A program made the position numbers and the translations under genes. This document shows, one piece after another, positions 21,516-33,843 of a stretch of DNA of 64,000 bases. Position 1 is the first letter of the stretch; each line of letters starts with the position of its first letter. This DNA comes from Protopterus annectens. Its lineage: Eukaryota; Chordata; Ceratodontiformes; Protopteridae. The notes beneath the pieces were generated by a model. It worked only from the letters and a program-made list of their open reading frames with translations, did not search any database and was not told where the DNA came from. The DNA lies in contig NC_056731.1 of NCBI RefSeq assembly GCF_019279795.1, positions 860,489,999 through 860,553,998 of the forward strand, given 5' to 3'.

Positions 21516-21640
21516 CTTATACGACACAGAAATTCCAAGAATATGGTATTCGGGCTGACTGAGCGCTACCTGCAGGCAGATAACCCAAGTGTGATGACTG
21601 CAACAGTGAATATACTCGAACATCTACATTTATGGTAAGT
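21516..21640 (-). repeat. DIRS-2 right inverted terminal repeat, truncated
   Basis: Reverse complement matches 16578-16690 (CACTGTTGCAGTCATCACAC and AGCCCGAATACCA blocks). The inner part with the TATA box is missing because of the deletion that joined it to the recombinase. Confidence 0.78.
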
Positions 21641-24719
<3,079 letters not shown>

Positions 24720-24728
24720 AGGAATTAC

Positions 24729-25369
24729 GAGTTCTTATTAGATTGTCGAAACTCCGTTTACGTGAATACAAAATCATCGACACGTATTGTGCGAAATATG
24801 TAATCGTTGTACGTGCAAAACCGTGAAATTCGAAATGTCGAAGTGTTTTGGTTGGCCTGTCTGCGGTATAGCTCCGTAAGGTAAGTGTGCGATAGTTATG
24901 GACCTTAGGGTTAGGGTGCGGGTTAAGGTAAGTGCATAGATAGGTAATGTGTGTAAGATTTAGTGTAGTGTTAGAAGTAGGGTTTTGTTAAATGTATTTA
25001 TGTGTATTATTTATTTTGTTTGGGTATATCTCCGTAGGGGAAGTGTGCGGTAGTTACGGACGTTAGGGTTAGGGAAGGGTTAAGGATAGTGGATAGATAG
25101 TTGTGTATGTGGGGTTTAGTGTAGAGTTAGAAGTTGAGTTTTGGTGCTTTACATTAGGGTTAGGAGTAGAGTTTGGTTAGTGTATGTATGTGTTTTTTTT
25201 ATTTTGTTTGGGTAGGTAGTATGTAGCGGGTGGTGGGGTTGGCCAACTATGAACGTTCGATATTTAAAATTTCACGGTTTAGTGCATTCGGTATTTTCAC
25301 GGTTCGAGTAATATGTGTCGCTGTTTTGGTATTCGATGTAATGGATTTTCGATTAATTAATATAGACCC
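24729..25369. mobile_element. MITE-1: terminal-inverted-repeat element with TTAGGG-bearing core
   Basis: A 641-bp noncoding element flanked by AGGAATTAC on both sides (24720-24728 and 25370-25378), a probable 9-bp target duplication. The ends form a long imperfect inverted repeat: the left arm runs to about 24856 and the right arm starts near 25245; inner arm blocks ACCGTGAAATT and GTTGGCC are shared. The core has direct repeats starting at 24865, 25023 and 25211, with AAGTGTGCG, GTAGTTACGGAC-like and TTAGGGTTAGGG strings. No protein is encoded, so it depends on an autonomous partner. Long arms and a 9-bp duplication recall Mutator-like elements; hAT or Merlin are alternatives. Confidence 0.7.
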
Positions 25370-25378
25370 AGGAATTAC

Positions 25379-25835
25379 ACGGTACCAATCACACATTAGT
25401 GTGTCATTTACTAATATATTTTGTTTAAGCTTGGATCAAAGGTGTACACTAGGTTAATAAACTGCCAGTGGCAGAAACAAAGAACACAGGTTATATAATC
25501 AGCTGTATACATTAGTAAGGAACATGAATGAGGATACATAGCAGTAAGGTAGCAAGTTTAGATGGAGAAACAGCTTTCACCCCCCTTCCCAATCTGTTTG
25601 GCTAGGTGGTACGCTTATTTATTTATTTGTTTGTCAGATGAGTAAGTGGACTTGACCACAAAGTCCTTTAGCTATGACAGTGGCTTACACTTGTGCAAAA
25701 CAAGGAAAATGCATAGAAATATCAAAGGATTTATATGGATTTGGAGAATACAATACCAGTGGGTACTTTGTATATGTTGGCATATGAAGCAAGGGTGGCA
25801 TTTTTCTTCAGTAATCTATAAATTATTTATTTTTT
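25379..25835. other. Spacer without recognised feature
   Basis: Short noncoding stretch between MITE-1 and the poly-A end of L1-B. Confidence 0.45.
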
Positions 25836-26812
25836 TATAAACAAGAAACATCTTTATTAAATTATTACATATGACATAGGCAATCTTACATTTATATAAA
25901 TGAAAGCAAACCATATTGACACAGTTCCATTTGCAAACATTATACATTACAAACCACGCTGACACAATTGCAGCTGCAAATATTATACATCATTTATAAT
26001 CTATCCAGTCATTATCAGTCAAACATTACATAGCTCATTCAAAGCCTGCCTTCTTTTAGACCTCGTTCCTCCTCTGCATGTATTATTCCCACAACTCCCA
26101 TTTTTTTCCTATGTAATTTGCTCCTACCCTTTTCTAAACATCCCAATTCCAATTGTTTTCGCTCTGTTACTATATTCACTACTTATAGGAAAGTTGGTTT
26201 AGACTTTGATTTCCATTTTTTAGTAATTGCTTTTTTGGCAGCCACAATAATTGGACTCAGCAAGGCCTTACTATGTTTAGGTAATTCCAATTCTGTATCA
26301 TAGCTCAAAAATCATTTCCTTAGTTAAAACAATTTGCTCACCCAGTATTTCTGACAAAGCAGTCTGCAGGGAGTCTTTAAAGTCTGCCAACTCATTGCAC
26401 TTCCAGAAAATATGTTCCCAGTTACCTTTTTCTTCCCCATCACACCTCCAACATTTGCTGTCCACCTGAGGAAAATTTCTTTGGAGTCTACTTGGGCTAT
26501 AAAAATACCTATGTAAACACTTCAAGCAAAGATCTTAAATTTTCTAGACTTTGTTGCACATTTGGTAGGTGTACATATATCCCCTATTCTTTTGTTATGA
26601 ATTGCTTATCCAGTCTCTCTTCCCAATCCTTTCTAACCTCCTCTGATTGATTCTTACAGTTATCATGCAGTATTTTATATGCTCTACTAATTGTTCCTTT
26701 TTTAATGACAGCTTCTTTTCTAGATTTTTACTAAAACTCTACCAGTGCTTGTCTTTTGTTTAGGGCTTGCCTATTTCTTTCTCTTTGTCTATAATTTGAG
26801 ATCAATCCTTAA
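25836..26812 (-). mobile_element. L1-type LINE L1-B, 5'-truncated 3' end
   Basis: Reverse-strand copy of the same LINE as L1-C: bases 25836-26300 match the reverse complement of 53241-53690, and the region up to about 26812 matches L1-C around 51230-51680. The 3' end carries an AATAAA-type signal (TTTATTAAA on the plus strand near 25853) and a short A tail. A 75-aa frame (26525-26298) is the carboxy end of ORF2, with SPSRLQRNFPQVDSKCWRCD and WEHIFWKCNELADF, the Cys/His motif typical of L1-type ORF2. About 1 kb remains. Confidence 0.78.
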
Positions 26813-27765
26813 AATGCAAGAGTAGCATTGGAAGATATGTACATCAAGAGGTAACATTCCTAGACTTAGAAGTTCTTACTTTACAGTGGATAGAAAGTTT
26901 ATTATCTCACAGCTAATAGAAAAGAGCATGCCATCTTGAGCAAGAGCTAATATCTTTTTTGGAATATCAAGTATATGTAAAGCTATACCATAAATTCTTT
27001 GTCCGCAAAAAGTCTTTGATCTTAGTGTGAAATTCTTACATTATTTATGTAAGCATGGAGATTGTTCCATTAGGCTGGCCTACATTTTCTAAATGCTATC
27101 CCATTAATAGTTGCCAAACAATTGTCTTAATAGGGTTGTAGCATCGTCATCAGTTATTGTTAGGTCATAGGACATCCTTAAGGATAGTGTGAGGGGTAAA
27201 ATATATGCATAGTTTGATTTATTTCATCAGAAAAGTAAAGAGAAGTTGAGGTGCCCTACCTGTAGCAGGTAGCCAGTTTGACTCTTACCAAAGTTGGCAC
27301 TGGTGATTCCTAGGGTCCACTTTCCCTGCAGTGGGCTACAGCTTTACCAAAGGGAAGAGTTGCAACTCTTCAGCAGAACATTATAGTTAGGTAAGTTTAA
27401 AATGCACCATAATACTCCAACTCATGCTTCTCAACTGTCCAGATTTTTGCCTCATATTTTTGGTGTGTCCCTCATAACATTTGTGGTTTTCTGGATTTGT
27501 GTGTCAAATCAGTGAGGATTGAATTCACTAAATAATGACAGGTGTTTGAGTTTCAGACTTCATGCATAGTAACACAAGACCATATCCTGATAGCTTTGCA
27601 GAATTATGCCAGACATAGGGATAAACAGCTTATTTATTCTATCAAAATCTTTAACAAAGACTGAAGTCGAAGAAGTCTCATTAGAAGGGTAACATAAAAC
27701 ACATCCGCTTTCATTTTTTTCTTGTGATATAAAGCTTGCTGTTATGATGGAGTGTGCTACTTTAC
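26813..27765. other. Spacer without recognised feature
   Basis: No coding signal. The last part may contain more decayed PLE-2 sequence. Confidence 0.4.
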
Positions 27766-27779
27766 CAATTTTTTATTAC

Positions 27780-28380
27780 TTGTGATATCAGGAATCTATT
27801 TTCAATTATTCCCTATGAAAGCGGGCTGAATTGGTTTCGTGAAATTGTTTGAGCATATGGGGAATTAACAGACAATGATGAGATGTTGGTGCATGAGTTT
27901 ATGGGCATTGTTTTGTCGAACAATTTTTTGGTCTTCTGTGATGAATATTATAAACAGAGCTCTGATGTGGCTATGGGTACCATATGTGCCCCACTGTTTG
28001 CTAATGGTGTTTTATTACAGTGGGAACTGTCTACGCGTTTTAAACTTCCTCTGTACAGGTTATGTGGGGCATATTTTAGGTACTTGGATGAACTCTTGAT
28101 TTTATGGAGGGGCAGTGAGGATGATTTTGCTTAATTTTTGAGGCAAATGCAAAGTACTGAATTTCTTGAATTTACACACCATGTGGACAGGAGTGTAATT
28201 AATTATTTGGACATCAAAATATCCAGGATGCATGGTGACAATATAGAGACAAGGGTATATAAGAAACCCACACATTGTAATTCTTATCTATTTTTTTTCA
28301 AGTTGTCACCCATACCATCACAAAAAGGGGAAAGTGAAAATCCAATTTATAAGGGTGTCACGTTTAACATCAAATGATGA
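27780..28380 (+). pseudogene. PLE-2 reverse transcriptase remnant
   Basis: The first block reads NLFSIIPYESGLNWFREIV, equivalent to the motif A region, though its catalytic Asp lies in decayed sequence. Then an 83-aa frame (27883-28134) contains FCDEYYKQSSDVAMGTICAP, the Q-x-x-G-x-AMG block of Penelope RTs with Gly replaced, and YFRYLDELLILWRG at motif C, where the second Asp is Glu. After a stop, FLEFTHHVDRSVINYLDIKI and ETRVYKKPTHCNSYL complete the palm/thumb. It is well recognisable but catalytically altered. Confidence 0.72.
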
Positions 28381-28569
28381 AGTATGTAGAGAGGAGCTTG
28401 CTTTCCTTAAGATGATGTTTCTGGAATGTGACTACCCTATTTTTTTTACTGGAAGAGATTATGGAGCAAATTTGGGCAGGTAGACATGATAGGTATGCAC
28501 CCATTATTATTAGAGGCCACTACGAGAGTAGACAACATTGACTAAAATAACGAGAATATTAGTTTAAGT

Positions 28570-28796
28570 ATGAATATGATTTTGGATTATTCTCTAAATT
28601 CCAAGGAAATTCAAAAGATTATAAATAAAAACTGGCATATTATTGAGAAGGATGAAGGTTTAAACAAATTTAGAGGGATGTACCCTGGTTTTACCTTCAA
28701 AAGGAATAGGAATTTTAAAAACATCCTTGAGAATAAATTCGTACAAAGAAATGAGAGTTTTACAAAAAACAGTATTTGTGGAAGCTGTAATCGATG
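28570..28796 (+). pseudogene. PLE-2 linker between RT and nuclease
   Basis: An 80-aa frame with YSLNSKEIQKIINKNWHIIE, GFTFKRNRNFKNILENKF and NSICGSCNRWG. The NWxIIxxD and NxxNILxxKF blocks and the Cys-x2-Cys start match the RT-to-nuclease connector of Penelope-like proteins. The final residues are encoded by MITE-2. Confidence 0.6.
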
Positions 28797-29306
28797 GGGT
28801 CCCCTACACTAAACCGACACGCCACAAAGCCGACTCCCAAAAGACCGACGACACAGATGATCAACAAGGTGAAATTCCGACAGCCGAAACACCGACATGG
28901 GCAACGTGTGAGTGCAACTCGGTAAGTGTGCGATAGTGAGGGATATAGGGTTAGGGTGCGGACAGGTAAGTGTGTGATAGTGACGGACATTAGGGTTAGG
29001 GTGCGGATCAGGTAAGTGTGCGATAGTGACGGAGTTTAGGTTTAGGGGAGGGTTAAGTAAGTTAGGGTTAGGGTGCAGGTAGGGTAAGTGTGCGGTAGTG
29101 TCGGACCTTAGGGTTAGGGTTTGGGTTAAGGTTAGTGCATATATAGTTGTGTGTAATGTGTAGTTTATGTTTTGCGTGTCGGTGTTTTGTGTGTCGGTGT
29201 TATGGTATTCGGTTTTGTGAGTTGTCTGTATTGTGTGTTGTCGGTCTTTTGGTGTAGGTATTTTGGGTGTCGGCTTTGTGGCGTGTCGGTGTAGTGTAGG
29301 GGATCC
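28797..29306. mobile_element. MITE-2: terminal-inverted-repeat element inside PLE-2
   Basis: A 510-bp element flanked by AATCGATG (28789-28796) and AATCAATG (29307-29314), an 8-bp target duplication with one change. Terminal inverted repeats match at 43 of the first 46 positions (start GGGTCCCCTACACTA on the left, GGATCCCCTACACTA on the right arm read inward; both contain ACCGACACGCCACAAAGCCG). The core has four direct repeats beginning with GTAAGTGTG at 28922, 28966, 29012 and 29084, each with TTAGGG or a close variant. No coding capacity. Insertion into a PLE frame with a short duplication proves mobility. Eight-bp duplications are usual for hAT elements, but the superfamily is open. Confidence 0.82.
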
Positions 29307-29314
29307 AATCAATG

Positions 29315-29737
29315 TAGTTACATGGAAAGGAATTATGATGGATGGCTGTATGAACAAATAAAGACCTTTGCCCAGGGGGGTATATTTAACTGTGGTACAG
29401 AAAGGGTGATATATTTTGCTTTTTGTACACATGCCCAGCATTCTACATCTGCAAAACTAATAATGCATTCAACAAAAGAGTATATCAGCATAATTATAGT
29501 ATTCAAAAGAAGGACAACAAAAGTGCCCATGCTAGACATTCTTTAATGGGCTTTGAAAAGCTCAAATTTTTCATAGTAGAACAAATCAAAAAGGGTATGT
29601 ATTGTGGGGACTGGAAAAACAAGCTTTTAAATAGAGAAATGTTTTGGCAGTTAAAATTCAACGCAACAGTTTTCCCTGGTTTAAATGAAACAATATCAAT
29701 AGTCAGTGAACTAAAAAAGAGATTGCTTAAAATCTAG
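29315..29737 (+). pseudogene. PLE-2 GIY-YIG endonuclease region
   Basis: The frame starts after MITE-2 with a Cys-rich end and GTERVIYFAFCT, then shifts to give CPAFYICKTNNAFNKRVYQH, the YxxKT and Arg/His region of a GIY-YIG nuclease. It continues with SAHARHSLMGFEKLKFFIVE and CGDWKNKLLNREMFWQLKFN, the conserved W-x-x-x-L-L-N-R-E-x-F-W end of Penelope proteins, and ends at a stop after 29734. The Gly of the YVGKT block is Cys here. One frameshift is needed. Confidence 0.7.
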
Positions 29738-29964
29738 AGTGACCATTATTTATTTCTTCAGTTTTTCAAGTGTGTTTCATTTCTACAGTTTTTGTATTCA
29801 TGTATTGGTGGTTTCTATGTCATGTTTTATGTCATTTTATTGGGTCTGTAACAGACTTTTAATAAAGTGTTTCAGGTATTTTTTAACAGGATGGGTTTAA
29901 TATGGGGGGGTCTGTTTTTTTTTTTTTTTTTAAAGTATATTAAGTTCAGCTGTAGGTTTAGGTT

Positions 29965-30005
29965 TGGTTCTGATGATGTCATTTCCTTGACGAAAGTGCT
30001 TAACC
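29965..30005 (+). ncRNA. Hammerhead-ribozyme-like motif at the PLE-2 3' end
   Basis: Sense orientation. CTGATGA at 29971-29977 is followed by one extra T, a 4-bp stem GTCA/TGAC (29979-29982 with 29989-29992), and GAAA at 29993-29996, then GTGCTTAA. All conserved core strings of a hammerhead are present except that one nucleotide separates CTGATGA from stem II. Stem III would be minimal (one base pair before a possible CTT cleavage triplet). Hammerheads in Penelope-like elements are known; self-cleavage of this copy is untested. Confidence 0.5.
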
Positions 30006-30030
30006 TTACCTTGTTTGATTTGTGTTGTTG

Positions 30031-31029
30031 AAGCCTGCATTAAACCTTTGATAAACTCAGTCCTGGTCCTTAGGAGCTCCTGGCTTATTTTTGATTAACT
30101 CTATAACTATGTCAAGTAAAGGGATTTCAGTGGAGCATGAGCCCAACACTTCAGTAGTATTTTCACAAGCAATGCCTTCTGTAACTCCTAATTGCAATGG
30201 TCTTAACCTCATTCAGCTCTGGCTGTACTGCAGTGTTCTTTCAACCATAAAATATTTGCAGGTAGCTGTGTGTATCAGATTGGTGTAGGAAACTGCAGTG
30301 AAGCAGCTGGGTTCTGCACTGGTACTTTCACTGAGCCATTGTTAATCTGCAGACAGAATACAGAAACAATAAATATGCAGGTATCATGAAAATTCAAGAG
30401 GGCAAACTGAAAAGAAAAAATGACACTTTTTTTCAGACATTTCTGCTAAATAGGGAGATTTCTATATCTGGTAAATTAATTCTCTTTACTGTGAGGATTT
30501 TAGTAAATGCATTCTTCCCCATCCTCTGGTTCTACACTGGAAGGTAATTCCTCTATGGAGACATGAAAATATTCAATTTTATATTATATATATATTTTTT
30601 TTTTGCTGGCTTGTAAGAACTCGTCATCTCCTAAAAGAAAAAGATATAACGACATGATGAAGTATCTAGATGAAAGAGCACACTTTCTCTACTATAGTAC
30701 ATGTTTAAAGATATTCTGAAAGCTAGTATGCAGTGTCATGATTCTCATTTTCCAACACCCAAAAAAGGCTAGTTTCATGTATCTCATTTTGAAGGAGAGC
30801 ATTTCAGTACTTGGAACACATTTAGAGCCTGTTTACTGCATTTCCTGTGTTGCACTTATTTTAAAATCGATTTTTTCTCTAAAAACTGCATTTTACCTGA
30901 TTTTGGCCTAGCACTCAAGTGTGGGGTCATTTATTGCACTGTTGTGATTATTTTGCTGCTTGTGTATCTCTGCTACCTTTAAACTACAACAAAAAAAAAA
31001 AAATCTTGCTTTTTTCCCACTTTCTGAAA
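30031..31029. other. Spacer without recognised feature
   Basis: Noncoding AT-rich sequence with short homopolymer runs. The 5' edge of CR1-B is uncertain and may lie somewhat left or right of 31030. Confidence 0.4.
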
Positions 31030-31582
31030 GTTAAGAAAGTTCAGTTACAGATTTGCTGTTCTGAACTGTTTGGAAGTTTCTAGAAGGCCAGTGCTTGCTT
31101 GGGCTAAAGGGAAGTCTCTGTGTTCACCAGTGGGAGTGGTTAACACTGAACAGCCTGCCTGTCCCTGGAGGAGTGGTTACTACCTAGAAGCTTTAGTTTT
31201 ATTGGCCATTTTGGGTCAATTCTAAACTCCTTGATCTCTCTCTCTTAAAACCCTACAACTCTCTTTTTGCGTGGTTTTGCGCACTGAGCAGCATTGGGCA
31301 GCACCGCCTAAACAGGTTTAAACTATTCCAGGCTCCACAAAGTCTGCTCTTCACTTTTTCTCTTAGAACTGTTCAAACTCTCAAAGTAATCACCCTATTT
31401 TCTTTCTAAACCCTGCACTTGCTCAGCTCTTATAAGGAAACACTAACTAACTAAAGCACTACACCCTCCTTGACTTCTCATAAGTATTAGACTCCCGATT
31501 GGTCCTTCCTGATCAAGTGAAAAATCAGTTCCCTTCCCTAATCTGATCAGTAAAAAAAAACAGTTCCCTATACTAATCTGGT

Positions 31583-32553
31583 ATGTCCAAGGGTCAGTTT
31601 CAAGGTTACTCTCCAGTCCAGCTGGTGAATCTGGGAATTTTGAGGCAATGTTACAATTGCCTTATGTACACAGACAACCCTCTCCTCCTTCCAACAAACT
31701 CTAATACATGTGAGAGATGCAGTTACACAGCCAAAATGGAGGCAGAGCTCTCTCAACCCAAGACTGGCACAATCAGTCAGGAGGAAAAGGTAACCACCCA
31801 CACCACAAATCCAGTCTCAGACAGACCTATTGCATCTGCATATCCAACACATAAACACGCAAAAACATACTCGGAGGCCCTAAATAAAAATCTGCCTAAA
31901 CAGCAAAGACCTCCTAAGCAGATATCCAAGCAACAGCCACCCCTCAACAATACCCACAAATCACATATCTCACAAAATCAGTGTGCCTCACAGTCACAGC
32001 CAATAAGGCCAAACAACACACCAAATACACTTGTTATAGGGGACTCTATTGTCCGGCACACTGACGTCCCACTCACCAGACTGAACATGGAAAAGGTCAC
32101 TGTAAGTTGCCTGTCGGGTGCCAGGATCCGCCACATAACGCAAGTACTCAGGTCACTCCAAAGCAAGTACAAGTATGACTCCGTCATTGTCCATGCTGGT
32201 GTGAATGACCTGAGACGTACCTCCCTGGACTACATGAAAAGAGACATAGAGGAGCTCTCTGACCATGTAGCCCAGGCTGGTATGTCCCTGACCTTGAGTA
32301 GCATCTTGCTCTCACCAAGAATGATGCCACAGTATAAAGACAAAATGATCAGATTCAACAATTGGCTAAAGTATTGGTGTCATTCAAAGGGGGATCCAGT
32401 GTCTGTCAGCCTGGGATGACATGCTCGACAAGCCACGTTGCTTCGCTAGGGACGGCTTGCACCTGTCACCCTTAGGCTTTCGTATACTGGCCAAGGCTCT
32501 TGCCACCCCCATAGTGACTTTTTTAGGCAAGGCTCAAAGGACAAACCCACCTC
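31583..32553 (+). pseudogene. CR1-B ORF1, SGNH-esterase protein, frameshifted
   Basis: The 278-aa frame starts with a Cys-pair region (LRQCYNCLMYTDNPLLLPT... NTCERCSYTAKME) that may be a zinc finger, passes through a Lys/Gln/Pro-rich linker and enters a hydrolase of the SGNH (GDSL) family. Block I is VIGDSIVRH with Ser155, and block III is VHAGVNDLRR. The frame ends at 32419, but the next frame continues with WDDMLDKPRCFARDGLHLSP at about 32415-32470, which holds the block V Asp-x-x-His pair. So one frameshift near 32400 removes the catalytic dyad. In CR1-type LINEs this protein binds RNA or membranes; its exact role is unsettled. Confidence 0.78.
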
Positions 32554-32587
32554 CATAGACAACCCAAAGATAAAAAAACTAAAGGTA

Positions 32588-33205
32588 ATGCTACTCAATG
32601 CCAGAAGTCTAAACCTCAAGATGCACGCACTCGAGACTCTCCTCAGCATGGAGAAAATCGATGTCTGTGCAGTAACAGAAACCTGGTTCAAGGCTCCTGA
32701 GAGCACCCCAGCACTACCAGGTTATAACTCATACCATGTGTTTTGGCCCCAAAACTCGGACCAAAGCACAAAAGGAGGGGGAGTATCTATATTCATCAAA
32801 GATACCTACACCTCCAGGTTAGTGGCACTGCACGAAGCATCGAAAACCATCCATGTGCAACTAACAGCGGGCAAAACTGCCTTTCAGTTTGTAGCCTACT
32901 ACAGAACACCCTCCCTATTACAGGAACCCCACTTGGCATTCCTGAGAACACTGGAGAATATGAAGGTCTCTCCAAACGCTATGTTATTGGGTGACTTCAA
33001 CTACCCAAATATTGACTGGGAAAACTACTCAAGCCCAAACACCCTCGCCCAACGGTTCCTTGAATTTATAAACTGTAACGCAATGGAACAACTGGTCACC
33101 ACTCCCACAAGAGGGAACAACATATTGGACCTGGTCATCACCAACATGGGGACTCTATGTTCCACACCAGAGGTAAACCCCATCATTGGTAAGATCAGAC
33201 CATAA
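32588..33205 (+). pseudogene. CR1-B ORF2 AP-endonuclease domain
   Basis: A 205-aa frame starts LLNARSLNLKMHALETLL and includes VCAVTETWFKAPE (catalytic Glu), GGGVSIFIKD, FVAYYRTPS, LLGDFNYPNIDW (Asp/Asn pair) and NNILDLVIT, all AP-endonuclease-type motifs of CR1/L2 elements. It ends at IGKIRP; an adjacent frame gives SDHKQISLDI, the terminal SDH motif, so a single small indel near 33197 breaks it. The domain would nick target DNA to prime reverse transcription. Confidence 0.8.
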
Positions 33206-33304
33206 ACAAATTTCCCTGGACATCCATATCCCGTCCCCACCCCCAGCCAAGGAAATCACGTAAAGAATTTCTCAAAAGCCAACTTTGCACTTCTCAAGAC
33301 TGAG

Positions 33305-33843
33305 GTGGAATCCTTCAAAGCCCCTGGGCCAGAGGATAATACAGCCCAATCCGCAGAATCCTTTACAAATTCATTCTATGAGCACCTGCAGGAATGTACA
33401 AATCATGCTATCCCAAATAAAACCAAGACTCACTCCTCCAAAAACAGGAGACCGGTCTGGTGGACCCCTGCCATAAATAAGCTATACAACAGAAGGAAGA
33501 AGCTACTACATGACAGAGCAAAATCCCAAAAAGTGAAGGCATCTCTGATCAGTATTAGCAAGAAACTTTGATCCCTCATAAAATCATCAAATGCCAGTTT
33601 CGAAAGAAAAATTGCCCTAGACACTAAAGATAATCACAAGGCCTTCTTTAGTTATGTCAGAAACATGGGCGGAAACTCCCAGATATGCTCTGAATTGTTG
33701 CATAACGGTACAAAATATACCGAACCTACAGACATAGCCAACATCCTGGCAGACAGATTCAGCGCAAACTCCCCCCTTCCCCCCCAAAGGAGCAAACGCC
33801 TATCCCAACTGAATGTAACCTCCCTGACATCACAGATGCACAG
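33305..33843 (+). pseudogene. CR1-B ORF2 linker region
   Basis: Frames giving SSKNRRPVWWTPAINKLYNR, then after a stop SSNASFERKIALDTKDNHKA-like text and IANILADRFSAN. It parallels the 218-aa frame of CR1-A. Two frame changes separate it from the endonuclease and from the RT frame. Confidence 0.7.

Larger units (their letters stand above)
16578..21640 (+). mobile_element. DIRS-type retrotransposon DIRS-2, decayed
   Basis: Second DIRS copy, clearly related to DIRS-1 across all proteins but with many stops and frameshifts. The left end (GATGTTCTTCG... then TGCAGTCATCACACTTGGG) matches the reverse complement of the right end at 21520-21640. Gag, RT-RNase H, methyltransferase-like and recombinase blocks are in the same order. 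The recombinase frame runs directly into the right repeat, so the sequence that should hold the ICR is deleted. The terminal repeats differ from those of DIRS-1 beyond the TATA region, so it is a distinct subfamily. Confidence 0.88.
27766..30030 (+). mobile_element. Penelope-like element PLE-2, interrupted by MITE-2
   Basis: 5'-truncated Penelope-like element: RT from about 27780, linker to 28796, then MITE-2 (28797-29306), then the GIY-YIG region (29315-29737) and a 3' UTR with a hammerhead-like motif at 29965-30005. The RT wording (SSDVAMGTICAPLFANGVLL; YKKPTHCNSYL) and nuclease wording (CPAFYICKTNNAFNKRVYQH) identify the family. Removing MITE-2 restores the expected domain order. Stops and changed catalytic residues make it inactive. 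Confidence 0.78.

Noticed and set aside
24880-25200. True interstitial telomere array
   Set aside because: The TTAGGG strings are short and embedded in longer direct repeats within an element that has its own ends; not a telomere fusion relic.
28797-29306. CACTA (EnSpm) transposon, because CACTA occurs near both ends
   Set aside because: The inverted repeat extends outward beyond CACTA to GGGTCCCCTA and the flanking duplication is 8 bp, not 3 bp.
28809-29441. 210-aa reverse-strand frame rich in Thr, His and Pro
   Set aside because: Translation of the tandem repeats of MITE-2 on the complementary strand; not a protein gene.
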